Positions 33,876 to 44,313 of a stretch of DNA of 64,000 nucleotides are shown here, piece by piece (position 1 is the first letter of the stretch; every line of letters starts with the position of its first letter). The DNA comes from Rhyzopertha dominica. Its lineage: Eukaryota; Arthropoda; Insecta; Coleoptera; Bostrichidae. The notes below the pieces were generated by a model. That model searched no databases and had not been told where the DNA came from. It was given only the letters and a program-made list of their open reading frames with translations. The DNA lies in contig QCXZ01000003.1 of NCBI GenBank assembly GCA_025024175.1, positions 52,718,023 to 52,782,022 on the forward strand. Direction: 5' to 3'. Position numbers and translations under genes: made by a program.

Positions 33876-34244
33876 CAGGGTTTCTATAAATGATTCATGC
33901 ATCCAAGGAGCTTATGGAAATTATCGATTAAATCAATTTGCCGCCTCTCAGGAAGGTGAAAACTATTGCCTACTTGTTATCTGACGATTATTGAATTATT
34001 TGAAATATTTTAATATGAGATAAACGCCTAGGAGTATTTTCAACATATTCTGTAGTGTTTGGTGGGATAATTAACTGTCAGCTTGCAGAAAGCTCACATT
34101 TCGGAGCTGTGGGGTGATATTGATCTGCAACCTTCAGTACTATTGCCGTGCATATTGTAGCTTGGCAGCAGTTACAAACAGGCGGCACAAAGAATTCAGA
34201 AATCAACGCCGCCCGCGTCGCATGACTCATTTATAGAAACCCTG
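33876..34244. repeat. Inverted-repeat element, family 3, copy 2
   Basis: Begins CAGGGTTTCTATAAATGA and ends with its inverse, 24-bp TIRs with one mismatch. The left flank is TA, the right flank is TGTA, so the TA duplication is imperfect. It lacks the 260-bp central block of copy 1 at 28766-29430. Confidence 0.65.
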
Positions 34245-34881
34245 TGTATCTACAGTATATCTAGACTTACTGTGACAAACGCAATTCGTTTCAAGGTAAC
34301 AAAATATATCTCTAGCAATAATAATTAAACTAATAACTTGAATGTTATCAGTTGCTAATTCTATTATCTGTTCATTAATAAATAGTTGGTAGGACTGAAA
34401 TGTTGAGCAACAATACTCACTGGCTATTTACATTTCATTTGTTTCTGTACATTTAATATGCTTCGCGTATATGATAATTATTTAATTCTACAGTACCTAT
34501 ATTATTTCCGCTGAATGTTGTAGCTACCATACTTATGATGTTTCTGCTCCGTCCACACTGTTACGTGATCAAATTAAACCGTCTAATAAAGCGTTTTCTA
34601 GAGCAGGAGTAACAGGCTTATTTCCTGTGACCCTTTTTGCTCCGATGACTTATCGTACGGTCCCAACAGATTTACTGTGAACAGAACCTTTTTAATGTTC
34701 CATGAAAATAAAGAAGGCAACTAAATAAAATCAAAAGTGGGACAAAAGGACCAGTCGCCATAGGCGCTGCATTATACGAGCTTTCTGTTTGATGATAATA
34801 TGCAACATACGAATTAAAATGCCTGGGATTCTGTATGTCAACACCAAAAGCGGTACTAAAAAAGGCTGCAGGATGTTTTAT
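34245..34881. other. Anonymous insertion target of the BEL element
   Basis: No gene motif recognised; the minus-strand open frame at 34672-34938 runs into the LTR and is not supported. Confidence 0.4.
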
Positions 34882-34886
34882 GAAAG

Positions 34887-35215
34887 TGTTCAGGCTAGAT
34901 TTTTTGATTTGAATGCCAAGATGGACATGTACTGGCATCTATCGAGAGAACCAATAAAACACTAAAGGCGATAAGATCGAATAGGAAAAAAAGGACAAGT
35001 TAGTCACAAAAAGATCACCAGCGTGTGTGTGCGATGTTAATTTATTGCCAATGTTCGCGATCGCCCAGGTTCTAACTGATTAAATCTATCAAAAGGGGGT
35101 TCCTCATTTCCATGTCCTTATTCTTCCCAACCCCCCTAAAGAGACGAGGAAGTCAGGAAAACTGGGGTAAGTGCGCTTTATTTTTTACTTATAATCACGA
35201 TCTGGTGCATAATTA
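34887..35215 (+). repeat. 5' LTR of the BEL element
   Basis: Starts TGTTCAGGCT and ends CATAATTA; 329 bp. It abuts GAAAG on the left. AATAAA near 34951 is present. Confidence 0.9.
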
Positions 35216-35217
35216 TT

Positions 35218-35235
35218 TGGTCCTATCGAGCCGGA
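35218..35235 (+). promoter_or_regulatory. Primer-binding site of the BEL element
   Basis: TGGTCCTATCGAGCCGGA begins two bases after the 5' LTR and has the TGG needed to pair with a tRNA CCA end. The tRNA could not be assigned with confidence. Confidence 0.6.
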
Positions 35236-35564
35236 CGATTAGTTCCGCGATTTTAATAAGTTAGTTAGCTTGAGGCATTTGTAAAGTTGAAAGATTGTAA
35301 TTTTCAACGTTTTCTTAGGCCTGATTCTTAAGGCGCTATANAGTAAATAATGCCTGTTTAAGAAAGTCGATTCCGACAGGTAAATCCGTTCGTTAGGAAC
35401 CTGTTCGCTCTTATCGCTACTTTTTCTTACAGTATTATTTCTGCTTGAAATATTTACAGTTGGAAATTTATTTTACTGGGAATTGATTAATAAGTGGTAA
35501 ATTAATTGATGCTAGTACTTGTCTTTAAGTCATTACTAATAATAGTTATAAATAATAAACAGTG
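35236..35564 (+). other. 5' untranslated leader of the BEL element
   Basis: About 330 bp without an open frame, between the primer-binding site and the gag start; one ambiguous base at 35341. Confidence 0.6.
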
Positions 35565-38500
35565 ATGGCTCCGAAAGCGGAGGATACTATAAAAATTTTA
35601 AATGCTAAAAAGGCTACGCTTTTTCAGCGTATACAGCGCATTTTCGATTTATCTAAAAATATAGAGGATCCGAAAGTTCTGCAACAATTTAAAGTGTCGT
35701 ATCGTTTAGTAGATAAAACACTAAACGACTACGATGATATTGAATTTAGAATAAATGCTTTACAAATGGAGCTAGATCCAGAATTTGTTCCAACTTTTGC
35801 GGACGCTATTCGAGATCTTGTTGAATATATAGAAGATGCTGCTGAAAGATCAGGTTTAAAGGGAAATGGTCAGTCAACCTTAACCACTTCGTCGGATGCC
35901 TCGAATATTGCGGGTTCGTCCATTCGTCTCCCGAAAATCGAACTTCCTTCTTTTAACGGGGATCAAAGACAGTGGATTAATTTTTATGAGGTTTTCAAAA
36001 ATCTTGTCCACGAAAATAAAACTCTGTCGGATCAGCAGAGAGTACAGTACCTAATTTCTAAACTTTCTGGTTCTGCTTTAAATATATGTAAGCATTTATC
36101 ACCAACCGCGACTAATTATTCCATAATTTGGGACGCGTTGATAGATAGGTATAATGATCCTAGAGCCCAAGCTGATGATTATTTAGATCAGATTTTTGAT
36201 TTTAAAGCTTTGCGTTCAGAGTCTCGTGAAGGTCTAGGAATGGTGTTAGATAAATTTTGTGCACCGATAACAGCATTAAAGCGTTTGAATGTAAACGATT
36301 TAGCTGATACTATTTTTCTCAATCGGGGATTGAAAATTTTAGATCCAGAATCACGTCGAGGTTTTGAATCGGCGTTCAGAGAAAAAGATATCCCTACCTA
36401 TACAGATTTCGTAAGTTTTATTGAAAAGCAAATCAAGACATTACCATTTGATCGTAGTTCATCATCGAACAAATATGCATTTTCCAATAAAGGCAATACT
36501 ACTAAGCCTCATGCTTTGGTAACTTATTCTAAACCACGTTATGCTCATCCAAATGGAAATAAAACCTCTACGTGCATGATTTGCCGTAAAGGCGTGCACG
36601 CATTAATTGATTGTGTAGAATTTTTAAAATTGTCTCCTTGGGATAGATATCGTTTGCTAAAACATAAAGCCGTTTGTCTGAAGTGTTTTTCAATAAACCA
36701 TTCTGTATCCAATTGTGATAAAGATGTCAAATGTATGCAGTGTAATAAGCCACATCATACTTTATTACATTTTGAATTCAAGACAAGTTCACCAGTAAAT
36801 TCTAATGCTGAGGCTGATAATCAAGCCACTTCTTCAGTTCTTTGTTCTGTTGCTAATAATGACAGTCATTCCAAAGCTGAAGTATCATCCACGGTGTTAT
36901 TATCTACAGCTCGTGTAAACGTAATTAATGAAGAGGGTAAATCTTATGATGCTCGATTGTTAATCGACTCGGGTAGTCAATGTCATTTCTTGACAACTAA
37001 ATTTTGTAGAAAAATCAAGTTAAGGATGAATCCAGTAAAATCATCCATTATGGGTTTCGGTGGTACGCTAAACCCGATTCGCGGAAAAACATTCTGTTGT
37101 ATTAGCTCCAAAATTAATCCTGAAGTTTCTTTTTCGTTTGAGCCTTTTGTTGTTGATAAAATCATAGATAAACTACCTGCTAGTTTTATCGATTGTTCCC
37201 ATTTAAGGCATTTACAGAATTTGAAACTAGCTGATGAGCGTTTCCACATACCTGGAGAAATAGATGGTATCATAGGGGCTGAGTTAGTTCCTCATCTATT
37301 AAAAGGAGAACACTGTCAGATACAACCAAACCAGTTAGTCGCGGTTGATAGTGTTCTGGGCCATATTTTAATGGGGAAAGCTCCGATTTTGGCTTCATCA
37401 ACAAACAATGTCAGTAGTTGCATGATGGCTTGTCATCCCACAGGTGATTCGTTAATTAGGAAATTTTGGGAAATTGAAGACATTCCAGATACAAGTGTTC
37501 GTCGCTCCTCGGATGAAATCGATTGTGAAAATCTTTATCAGTCCACTGTTCGTCGATTGCAGTCCGGACGATTTGTAGTGTCTCTACCTTTTCGTGATAA
37601 TCCTGATCGGTTAGGAGATTCATTTGAAATGGCTAAACGTAGACTTCTTCTTTTGGAGAAACGACTGGAACGTGATCGTGAGTTTCGTAAGTTGTATCAT
37701 CAGGTGATGATTGATTATTTACAGCAAGGACACATGTCGTTAGCAAAGAAAAATCTCGATTGTAAGGGATATTACATTCCTCATCATGGAATTTTTAAAC
37801 AAAAAAGCAGTAGCACGCCTATGCGTGTTGTGTTTGATGCCAGTGCTAAAACTGACAATAATTTATCACTAAATGAGATATTGTTTGCTGGTCCAAAGTT
37901 GCAAAACGACATTTTTGTTCTGTTAATAAATTTTCGCTTATTTTCTGTTGCGCTTAGTGCCGATATTAAACAAATGTATCGTCAGATTATAGTAGACGAA
38001 TCACATAGAAAATATCAACGGATTGCTTGGAGATTCTCTTCCAAGGATCCTATTGAAACGTATGAGTTAAATTGCGTTGTTTTTGGCATTAGTTCATCGC
38101 CATATTTGGCTTTAAGAACGGTCCATAAACTGGTTGAGGAAGAGGGGAAAAACTTTCCAACTATTAAGGATAGATTACCGAAAGACATGTATATGGATGA
38201 TTTTATAACTTCTGTTCCATCATTGGATGAAGCCGCCGTATTATATCAGCAGTCTAAGGGACTATTCGAGTCAGGTGGATTTCAGTTGACAAAGTGGGCT
38301 TCTAATGCGCCAGAAATTCTAGATTTCTTGCCTTCAGATGAAAATGTTTCTCTTACTAGAGGTCTTGAGCATGATGGAACATTCTATATCCTAGGTCTGG
38401 AGTGGCAGCCGAATCCTGGTGATGTTTTTCGCTTCCAGATTCACGAGATAACAAAAGATGTAACAAAACGTACAATTCTTTCAGCAATTGCACGAATGTT

Positions 38501-39539
38501 CGATCCTTTGGGATTTTTTTCACCCGTAACGTTATTCTTAAAAATCATACTTAAACAAATGTGGCAACAGCGATTGGAGTGGGATGATCCTTGTCCTCCT
38601 TGTATTAAGGCACAGTGGGAAATCTTTCAGAAGGAATTATCGCATTTATCTGGAATTTTCATTCCAAGACATATCGGTATATCTATACCCAGTAAAGTCA
38701 CGTTGATTGGTTTTTGCGATGCCTCTGAGTTAGGATACGGAGCAGTCGTATATGTAAAAAGCGAGGAGGATGAAAGGGATGCTCAAGTGTCATTGTTGTG
38801 CGCCAAATCCAAGGTGGCCCCGATTAAATTTCAAACCATTCCGCGTTTAGAACTTTGTGCAGCGCTTTTGTTAACCAAACTTATGTGTACAGTATTATCT
38901 GTGATCCGTGAACGGTGTGAAGTTCATTGTAGTTACGCATTCTCCGATTCTATGGTAGTACTTCACTGGATTAATACTCCTTCTTCAAAATGGCAAACCT
39001 TTGTCGCTAACCGCGTTGAAAAAATTCAAGAAGGTAAAATAGATCACTGGCTTCACGTAGCAGGTTCCGAGAACCCAGCTGATTGTCTTTCAAGAGGACT
39101 GACACCTTGTGAATTGATTGCGAATTCATCCTGGTGGACAGGACCGTTTTGGTTAAAGTTGGAGCAAAATAATTGGCCCATAAGTTGGGATCCGGAACCA
39201 CTAGAGTGCCAGGCAGAATTAAAAAATCATCAAGCGGTCCTAACAACACTTGAGCCACGGGATATTGAGATTAATTCTATATATACTCTAATTAAACGTT
39301 GTTCAAATTATACTCGTTTGCTACGTATTTTGGTGTACGTTTTGAGGTTCTTAAAGTTGTTGCCCAAACGAACTATAATTAGTTTCAGTGATTTGAATGC
39401 TGCTGAATTAAATGTATGTCGAGTTGTTCAGACTGCACATTTTTATTCAGATATCAATAAACTGCAAGGTGGCCAATTTTGTTCCAACCGACTTCAACGG
39501 TTGACTCCATTTTTAGATCAGGGAATTATGCGCGTTTGA
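35565..39539 (+). CDS. gag-pol: BEL/Pao Gag-Pol polyprotein (Gag, protease, RT, RNase H)
   Basis: 1324 codons from the ATG at 35565, which the frame's upstream GTG immediately precedes, to a TGA at 39537-39539. Counting from that GTG: an N-terminal helical region; DUF1759 Gag from about 123 (LPKIELPSFNGD) to 290; zinc knuckles 338-400 (CMICRKG, CLKC, CMQC); DUF1758 aspartic protease with DSGS at 469-472; RT about 740-960 with YMDD at 877-880; RNase H from about 1048 (GFCDAS, then PRLELCA, FSDSMVVL, ENPADCLSRG). The stop falls just after the LDQGIMRV segment, where family members run on into the integrase zinc domain, so this product is cut short. Translation in the same frame would continue at 39540. 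All catalytic motifs listed are present. Confidence 0.92.
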   Translation: MAPKAEDTIKILNAKKATLFQRIQRIFDLSKNIEDPKVLQQFKVSYRLVDKTLNDYDDIEFRINALQMELDPEFVPTFADAIRDLVEYIEDAAERSGLKGNGQSTLTTSSDASNIAGSSIRLPKIELPSFNGDQRQWINFYEVFKNLVHENKTLSDQQRVQYLISKLSGSALNICKHLSPTATNYSIIWDALIDRYNDPRAQADDYLDQIFDFKALRSESREGLGMVLDKFCAPITALKRLNVNDLADTIFLNRGLKILDPESRRGFESAFREKDIPTYTDFVSFIEKQIKTLPFDRSSSSNKYAFSNKGNTTKPHALVTYSKPRYAHPNGNKTSTCMICRKGVHALIDCVEFLKLSPWDRYRLLKHKAVCLKCFSINHSVSNCDKDVKCMQCNKPHHTLLHFEFKTSSPVNSNAEADNQATSSVLCSVANNDSHSKAEVSSTVLLSTARVNVINEEGKSYDARLLIDSGSQCHFLTTKFCRKIKLRMNPVKSSIMGFGGTLNPIRGKTFCCISSKINPEVSFSFEPFVVDKIIDKLPASFIDCSHLRHLQNLKLADERFHIPGEIDGIIGAELVPHLLKGEHCQIQPNQLVAVDSVLGHILMGKAPILASSTNNVSSCMMACHPTGDSLIRKFWEIEDIPDTSVRRSSDEIDCENLYQSTVRRLQSGRFVVSLPFRDNPDRLGDSFEMAKRRLLLLEKRLERDREFRKLYHQVMIDYLQQGHMSLAKKNLDCKGYYIPHHGIFKQKSSSTPMRVVFDASAKTDNNLSLNEILFAGPKLQNDIFVLLINFRLFSVALSADIKQMYRQIIVDESHRKYQRIAWRFSSKDPIETYELNCVVFGISSSPYLALRTVHKLVEEEGKNFPTIKDRLPKDMYMDDFITSVPSLDEAAVLYQQSKGLFESGGFQLTKWASNAPEILDFLPSDENVSLTRGLEHDGTFYILGLEWQPNPGDVFRFQIHEITKDVTKRTILSAIARMFDPLGFFSPVTLFLKIILKQMWQQRLEWDDPCPPCIKAQWEIFQKELSHLSGIFIPRHIGISIPSKVTLIGFCDASELGYGAVVYVKSEEDERDAQVSLLCAKSKVAPIKFQTIPRLELCAALLLTKLMCTVLSVIRERCEVHCSYAFSDSMVVLHWINTPSSKWQTFVANRVEKIQEGKIDHWLHVAGSENPADCLSRGLTPCELIANSSWWTGPFWLKLEQNNWPISWDPEPLECQAELKNHQAVLTTLEPRDIEINSIYTLIKRCSNYTRLLRILVYVLRFLKLLPKRTIISFSDLNAAELNVCRVVQTAHFYSDINKLQGGQFCSNRLQRLTPFLDQGIMRV

Positions 39540-40741
39540 GGTCGATTAAGGAACTCTGATGAGGATTTTGATAGTTGTCATCCTATTGTGTTACCAAAAC
39601 GAGATACTTTTGTTGATTTATTGATCGATTATTATCATCAAAGCAACTGCCATGCAGGACCGCATTTGTTGTTGTCTATATTAAGACAAAAATTTTGGAT
39701 TCTTTCCGCTCGTCATGTAATAAGGGGTAGAATTCGAGCTTGTAATAGTTGTTTTAGGATGCGGCCTTCAGTTGCACCCCCCAAAATGGGCAATCTTCCT
39801 GCTTGTAGGGTGTCCCAATGTAAACCATTTTTACAAAGCGGGGTAGACTACGCTGGACCGATTAGTATTACCATGGCGCGTCGGAGAAAACCCGTTGTAC
39901 TCAAAGCGTATATTTGCTTATTTGTGTGTTTATCCACCAAAGCGATTCACATCGAATTAGTTTCTGAATTGTCTACTGCTATGTTTCTAGCAGCCTTTCG
40001 CAGGTTTATTTCTCGTAGAGGTCCTTGTAATGTTATATTCTCAGATTGTGGGACAAACTTTGTGGGCGCACGTGCGCAACTAAAAGAGTTGTCGCAATTT
40101 TTGAATTCCGCCGATTATCAGGACGCATTAAATGATAATTTTGCTTACCACCGAGTAGAATGGAAGTTTATTCCTCCGGGAGCTCCGCATTTTGGAGGCA
40201 TTTGGAGGCCAACATTAAGTCAGTGAAGTCTCACCTCTTTCGTGTGATTGGAAAACAACTTTTAACTTATGAAGAGTTGAACACGGTTTTAATTCAAATC
40301 GAAGCGGTGTTGAATTCCAGACCCCTTTGTCCACTAAGTTCAGACCCTGGAGAACCACTTGCACTGACACCGTCTCATTTTTTGACTTTAACTCCTCTTA
40401 AGTGGATTCCTGCGGCGGATGTAGTCGATATTCCTCTTCCTAGGTTGTCTAGATATCAGCTAGTGGATCATCTGATTCAATCATTTTGGGTAAGATGGCG
40501 GAGAGAATATCTTCATGAGCTTCAGGTCCGAAATAAATGGTCAAAGACGTCTCCTTCTCTTTCTGTAGGGACTGTGGTAATTATGGATCAGCCCAACTTG
40601 CCGCCTCTGCAATGGCCACTAGGTGTAGTGGAGCAAATATATCCTGGTACCGACGGGGTGGTTAGAGTCGCATTAGTTCGAACGACTACTGGCCGCTATA
40701 AAAGACCAGTAGTCAAATTGTATCCCTTACCTTCACAGTAA
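39540..40741 (+). pseudogene. BEL/Pao integrase part of Pol, broken twice
   Basis: After the TGA at 39537-39539 the same frame stays open to 40226. It encodes the HHCC zinc domain (CHAGPHLLLSILRQKFWILS...CNSCFR region, interrupted nowhere) and the first two catalytic aspartates (GVDYAGPI near 39847 and FSDCGTNF near 40045). At about 40200-40207 the frame shifts by one base, exactly at the GGIW block that carries the third catalytic residue of the family's DDE triad. The shifted frame then stays open to 40741 and encodes the rest of the core plus the C-terminal DUF5641 domain (FWVRWRREYL, VVIMDQPNLPPLQWPLG, RPVVKLYPLP). Stop and shift could be real mutations or sequencing errors, given four ambiguous bases in the neighbouring LTR. 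Confidence 0.85.
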
Positions 40742-40900
40742 TTTATTGCGCAGTTAAGGGTTTGTATATAATGTTGTTTATAGTTGGTGAAGGTTTTAAG
40801 GGATGTTATACAGATCCTAAGTTATCAGCATCATATAATTATTTTTTTTTAATTATTTTGTTGTTCATTTAATTATACTTGGGCTGAAGACAGTCCTTCA

Positions 40901-40912
40901 GAGGTGGGGGAA
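40901..40912 (+). promoter_or_regulatory. Polypurine tract of the BEL element
   Basis: GAGGTGGGGGAA immediately precedes the TGTTCAGG of the 3' LTR. Confidence 0.75.
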
Positions 40913-41241
40913 TGTTCAGGCTAGATTTTTTGATTTGAATGCCAAGATGGACATGTACTGGCATCTATCGAGAGAACCAANAAAACACTAAAGGCGATAA
41001 GATCGAATAGGAAAAAAAGGACAAGTTAGTCACAAAAAGATCACCANCGTGTGTGTGCGATGTTAATNTATNGCCAATGTTCGCGATCGCCCAGGTTCTA
41101 ACTGATTAAATCTATCAAAAGGGGGTTCCTCATTTCCATGTCCTTATTCTTCCCAACCCCCCTAAAGAGACGAGGAAGTCAGGAAAACTGGGGTAAGTGC
41201 GCTTTATTTTTTACTTATAATCACGATCTGGTGCATAATTA
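40913..41241 (+). repeat. 3' LTR of the BEL element
   Basis: 329 bp, identical to the 5' LTR apart from ambiguous bases at 40981, 41047, 41068 and 41072. Followed by the GAAAG duplication. Confidence 0.9.
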
Positions 41242-41246
41242 GAAAG

Positions 41247-41986
41247 AGACTCAAATATTTGTGATATTTCCTTTGATATTTCCAACCTCCCACACATTAA
41301 ATGTGACCATAGTGCTTTCTCTTGTGCAATAAGCGTACACAGAGGCGGAAGCGAACTTCTCCTATTATAAAGAAATTTCAAAAATATATAAATCAAAAGC
41401 GAAAAATTTAATGTACCCTTATTAGCTAACAATAACAAATATATGTTGCCAGCTTAGATGTTGCGAGATTCGAATATTTTAATTAGGGGTTGTTATCCAA
41501 ATTATTTTTTTTGAAATGGCAAAATAGATGCATTTGTGTTAGAGACGCATAACTACCTGCACCTTTTTAATGCTTCGACATATCTCTATTATGCGCTGTC
41601 ATTTTTTAATATTAAAATTTACCAATTTATTTAAAAATTAGGATAATTATAAAATTTAATGTAAATGCCCGCTTTTAACTATCATATCGGTACACTATTT
41701 ATGTTCTAGTTGTCTTCATTTTTCATGTCAATCTAAATTAATAAACTGATGTAGGCCCTCAAGACGAAGACAGCTCTCTACAAAAGTTTGGTATAAAGAA
41801 AAAAATCAATTCCACTTGATATAGACCAACATCAACTGCAAGGGGTAACCAGCAAGACAAAATCTGCCCTACTGATTACGTAAGATTTTAATGGATTACA
41901 CGGAGATTCATATAATCATTAAAGATTCGTAAATCTTACTATAGATTACACGGATTACATAACTGGTTTTGGGATTAATACGATTA
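41247..41986. other. Anonymous AT-rich DNA
   Basis: No gene recognised. The motif GATTACACGGA occurs at about 41893 and 41944 within short ATTACA-rich sequence. Confidence 0.45.
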
Positions 41987-41988
41987 TA

Positions 41989-43426
41989 CAGGATTTTTCG
42001 CGAATGATAATGACCATGACCAAATTAAAAATGCAACCCAAAATACATTTGCAGAGGTAACATTGATAATTGTTCATCGTCTTAAAAAATATAAAACGTA
42101 GAGAGCTGTATAAATTCATAAATTTTGACATAAACTTCAATCATTTGCTTTAAGTGAATTTGGTATTGCAAAAGAAATTTTATTTAAAAAAAATGTTTAT
42201 TCAATCACATCATTGTAATAAATGCTCAAAATGTCGCCCTACGCTGTTTTCACAAGCTTGAATTCGTGCCCAAAACGAACTTTTAACATGCATTAACATT
42301 TCTGGAGTGATGGATCTACATGCATCAGGTATTTTATTTTCTAAATGTTCTACACTTTCAATTGGTGTTTCGTATAGTTACTCTTTTACTATTCCCCACA
42401 GAAAAAATCCAAAGGAGTAAGGTCCGGGCTTCTCGGTGGCCAAGGATTAATTGAACCTCTTCCTATCCATCGGTTAGGCAAAACCAAATCAAGATGATTT
42501 CGCAATATTCTATGATAATGCGCAGGTGCCCCATGTTACTGGAACCATAGATCTTGTCTTACTTGTAAATTTACATTTTGGAGAAGTACCGGCAAAATGT
42601 TTAAAAAAAAATTAGATAAGTATTGCCGTTTAAACTATCGCGAAAAAAATAAGGCCCAACAATTTGATTCCACAATATTCCGCACCAGACATTCGTCGAG
42701 TAGATAGTTTGAAAATGTCCTTCTCGAATCCACCGTGGATTTTCTTGCGCATAATAATGCATGCTATGTTTGTTAACTCCACTATTATTAGAAAATCTTG
42801 CTTCATCTGAGAAGCAAATGTTGCCATAAAATCTCACATTCAAATTTTGGTGTTCCCGAAAAAAGTTACAAAAAGCCAGTCTTTTAAGATAATCTGTCTC
42901 CTTTAAAACCTGAACCAGTTGCAAGTGATACGGATGAAATTGATTGCTTTTAATTATTCGGTGTACTGAAGACATACCAATACCGCTTGCTCTTGAGACT
43001 ACCCTTTGACTAATATGAGGATTTTCGTCAATCATTTCCAATACTCTAATTTCATTGTCAGGGCCTGTTGCTGTTCTTTCTCTTGACTTTTTCAGCGGTG
43101 GCCAGTTTGTCCATAAAGTTAATTCAAGTCTCTTGAAAATTGTATCGGCAGGAGCTCTTCTATTTGGAAAACGTCTGTATAAACGGGCAGCAGCGGAAGC
43201 ATTTTTCTTGCATTCACCGTAAATCAAAATCATATCTGTTTTTTCATCAGTTGAATACATTTTGACTTTTAATAAATACAGTGATAGGAACCTTAGCGCA
43301 TAGCCGCCATAGTTTCCCAATTTTAAAATAATACCATTATGTCAAATAACCACAATGGCTAGGAGAATGTATTTTGGGTTACATTTTTAATTTCGTCGGG
43401 GTCATTATCATTCGTGAAACATCCTG
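41989..43426 (-). mobile_element. Tc1/mariner-superfamily transposon with long TIRs, inactive
   Basis: The 1438-bp element lies between TA dinucleotides (41987-41988 and 43427-43428). Ends are CAGGATTTTTCGCGAATG and the inverse of CAGGATGTTTCACGAATG. The inverted similarity runs about 62 bp through ATGATAATGACC and ATTAAAAATG to CCCAAAATACATT, with a handful of differences. It carries one transposase gene on the minus strand, now broken. Confidence 0.85.
42401..43260 (-). pseudogene. IS630/Tc1/mariner-type transposase, broken
   Basis: Minus strand. The credible start is the ATG at 43260 (MYSTDEKTDMILIYGE...), although the frame is open from 43320. Residues 1-45 match the DUF4817 helix-turn-helix (NASAAARLYRRFPNRRAPA), followed by a second HTH (ENPHISQRVVSRASGI..SSVHRII). 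The first catalytic aspartate is in FSDEARFSN. The frame stops at 42601-42603 in a T-rich run. Beyond it, homologous sequence continues: a TAA and a histidine sit where the FQxDGAPAHY block should carry the second aspartate (about 42538-42546), and the third catalytic block SPDLTPLDFF is at about 42401-42430. Spacing between second and third positions would be 37 residues (DD37D-like). Lost residue, stops and shifts mean no active enzyme. Confidence 0.8.
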
Positions 43427-43428
43427 TA

Positions 43429-44195
43429 TAGTGATTACAAAGGATTTCAGGATGATCAACAAATGTAAGAAAAAACAGATAAACATACTAATAGAAGCGT
43501 AACGCCGGNAATAGCACTAAAATGATGTTTCATTGAGGGTGCAGGTTGAGCAACTAACCACATATTTATATTGCGGTTTTGTACCTGATTACTGATCCTA
43601 ACACATTTATTAGGGAGACCAACAGTACATTGATATAATTAAAAAAATTGCTTCTTAATATGAACTTGTTGTGCAACGTTTATTTTATTTCACAACGAAT
43701 TTTTTTTGATAAAATGTATGTTATGTATGTATGTATGTATGTATGTGACATTTTTGACTGGGGTTATGTCATTTACCTACGATCTCTAGCAACATTGCTT
43801 CGCAATTCTCCTTTTAAACGCTTGCTTAAAGGTTTTTTTTATTTCTTTTTCGTCTGTCCAACTGCCTTTGGTTGGAAAATGTATTTGTAGATACCTGTAT
43901 TAAATTACTGACAAGTATAGTTTAAATAAAATAAATATATAGCCCCGAAAATAATTTCATTTTGGAAACAATATTATCAATTGAATTGTTCTGGAAAGCT
44001 TACAAATTCATTACAAAGTAAGATAACTTCTTTTCATAAAAGGTTACAATTAAAGGAGGTTTATAAAAAGTAAAAGTGATCATAAGTATTTATATAGTAT
44101 TTTAAAATAAATTTCAACAAAAGATAAATAACCACGTAGCTTGGAAACATGCTGATTCTTTTAATGTGCCTTGCTTACTAGATTTACCAGATAAC
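43429..44195. other. Anonymous DNA with an (ATGT)n microsatellite
   Basis: Seven or so ATGT units lie at 43714-43746. No gene recognised; one ambiguous base at 43509. Confidence 0.5.
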
Positions 44196-44313
44196 TCCGA
44201 CGATCGTTTCGACCCAACGGTCATTTTCAAAGAATATCAAAGTTATACTGAGCTTATATGTATAACCTTGATATTTTTTGAGAATGACCGTTAGGTCAAA
44301 ACGATCGTCAGAG
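44196..44313. repeat. Fold-back hairpin with GAAACGATCGTC module
   Basis: Arms 44196-44248 and 44260-44313 are inverted copies with a few differences (GACGATCGTTTCGACCCAAC versus GTTAGGTCAAAACGATCGTC). Read outward, each arm gives TTGARAAT, a GACC...GGTC stem, then (G/A)AAACGATCGTC, resembling the hammerhead-like modules at 21.35 and 54.0 kb but decayed. Confidence 0.6.

Larger units (their letters stand above)
34887..41241 (+). mobile_element. BEL/Pao LTR retrotransposon, full length
   Basis: A 6355-bp element with 329-bp LTRs at both ends, flanked by the 5-bp duplication GAAAG (34882-34886 and 41242-41246). The LTRs are identical at every called base; the 3' copy has four ambiguous positions. 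Order: LTR, PBS, gag, aspartic protease, RT, RNase H, integrase, polypurine tract, LTR, with no env. The single gag-pol frame, DUF1759 Gag, DUF1758 protease and YMDD RT mark it as BEL/Pao (Belpaoviridae). It replicates through an RNA copied into DNA in cytoplasmic particles and integrates. Identical LTRs indicate very recent insertion, yet the integrase part carries a nonsense codon and a frameshift. Confidence 0.93.

Noticed and set aside
36545..39258. Minus-strand open frames inside the BEL gag-pol gene
   Set aside because: They are antisense shadows of the conserved Gag-Pol frame.
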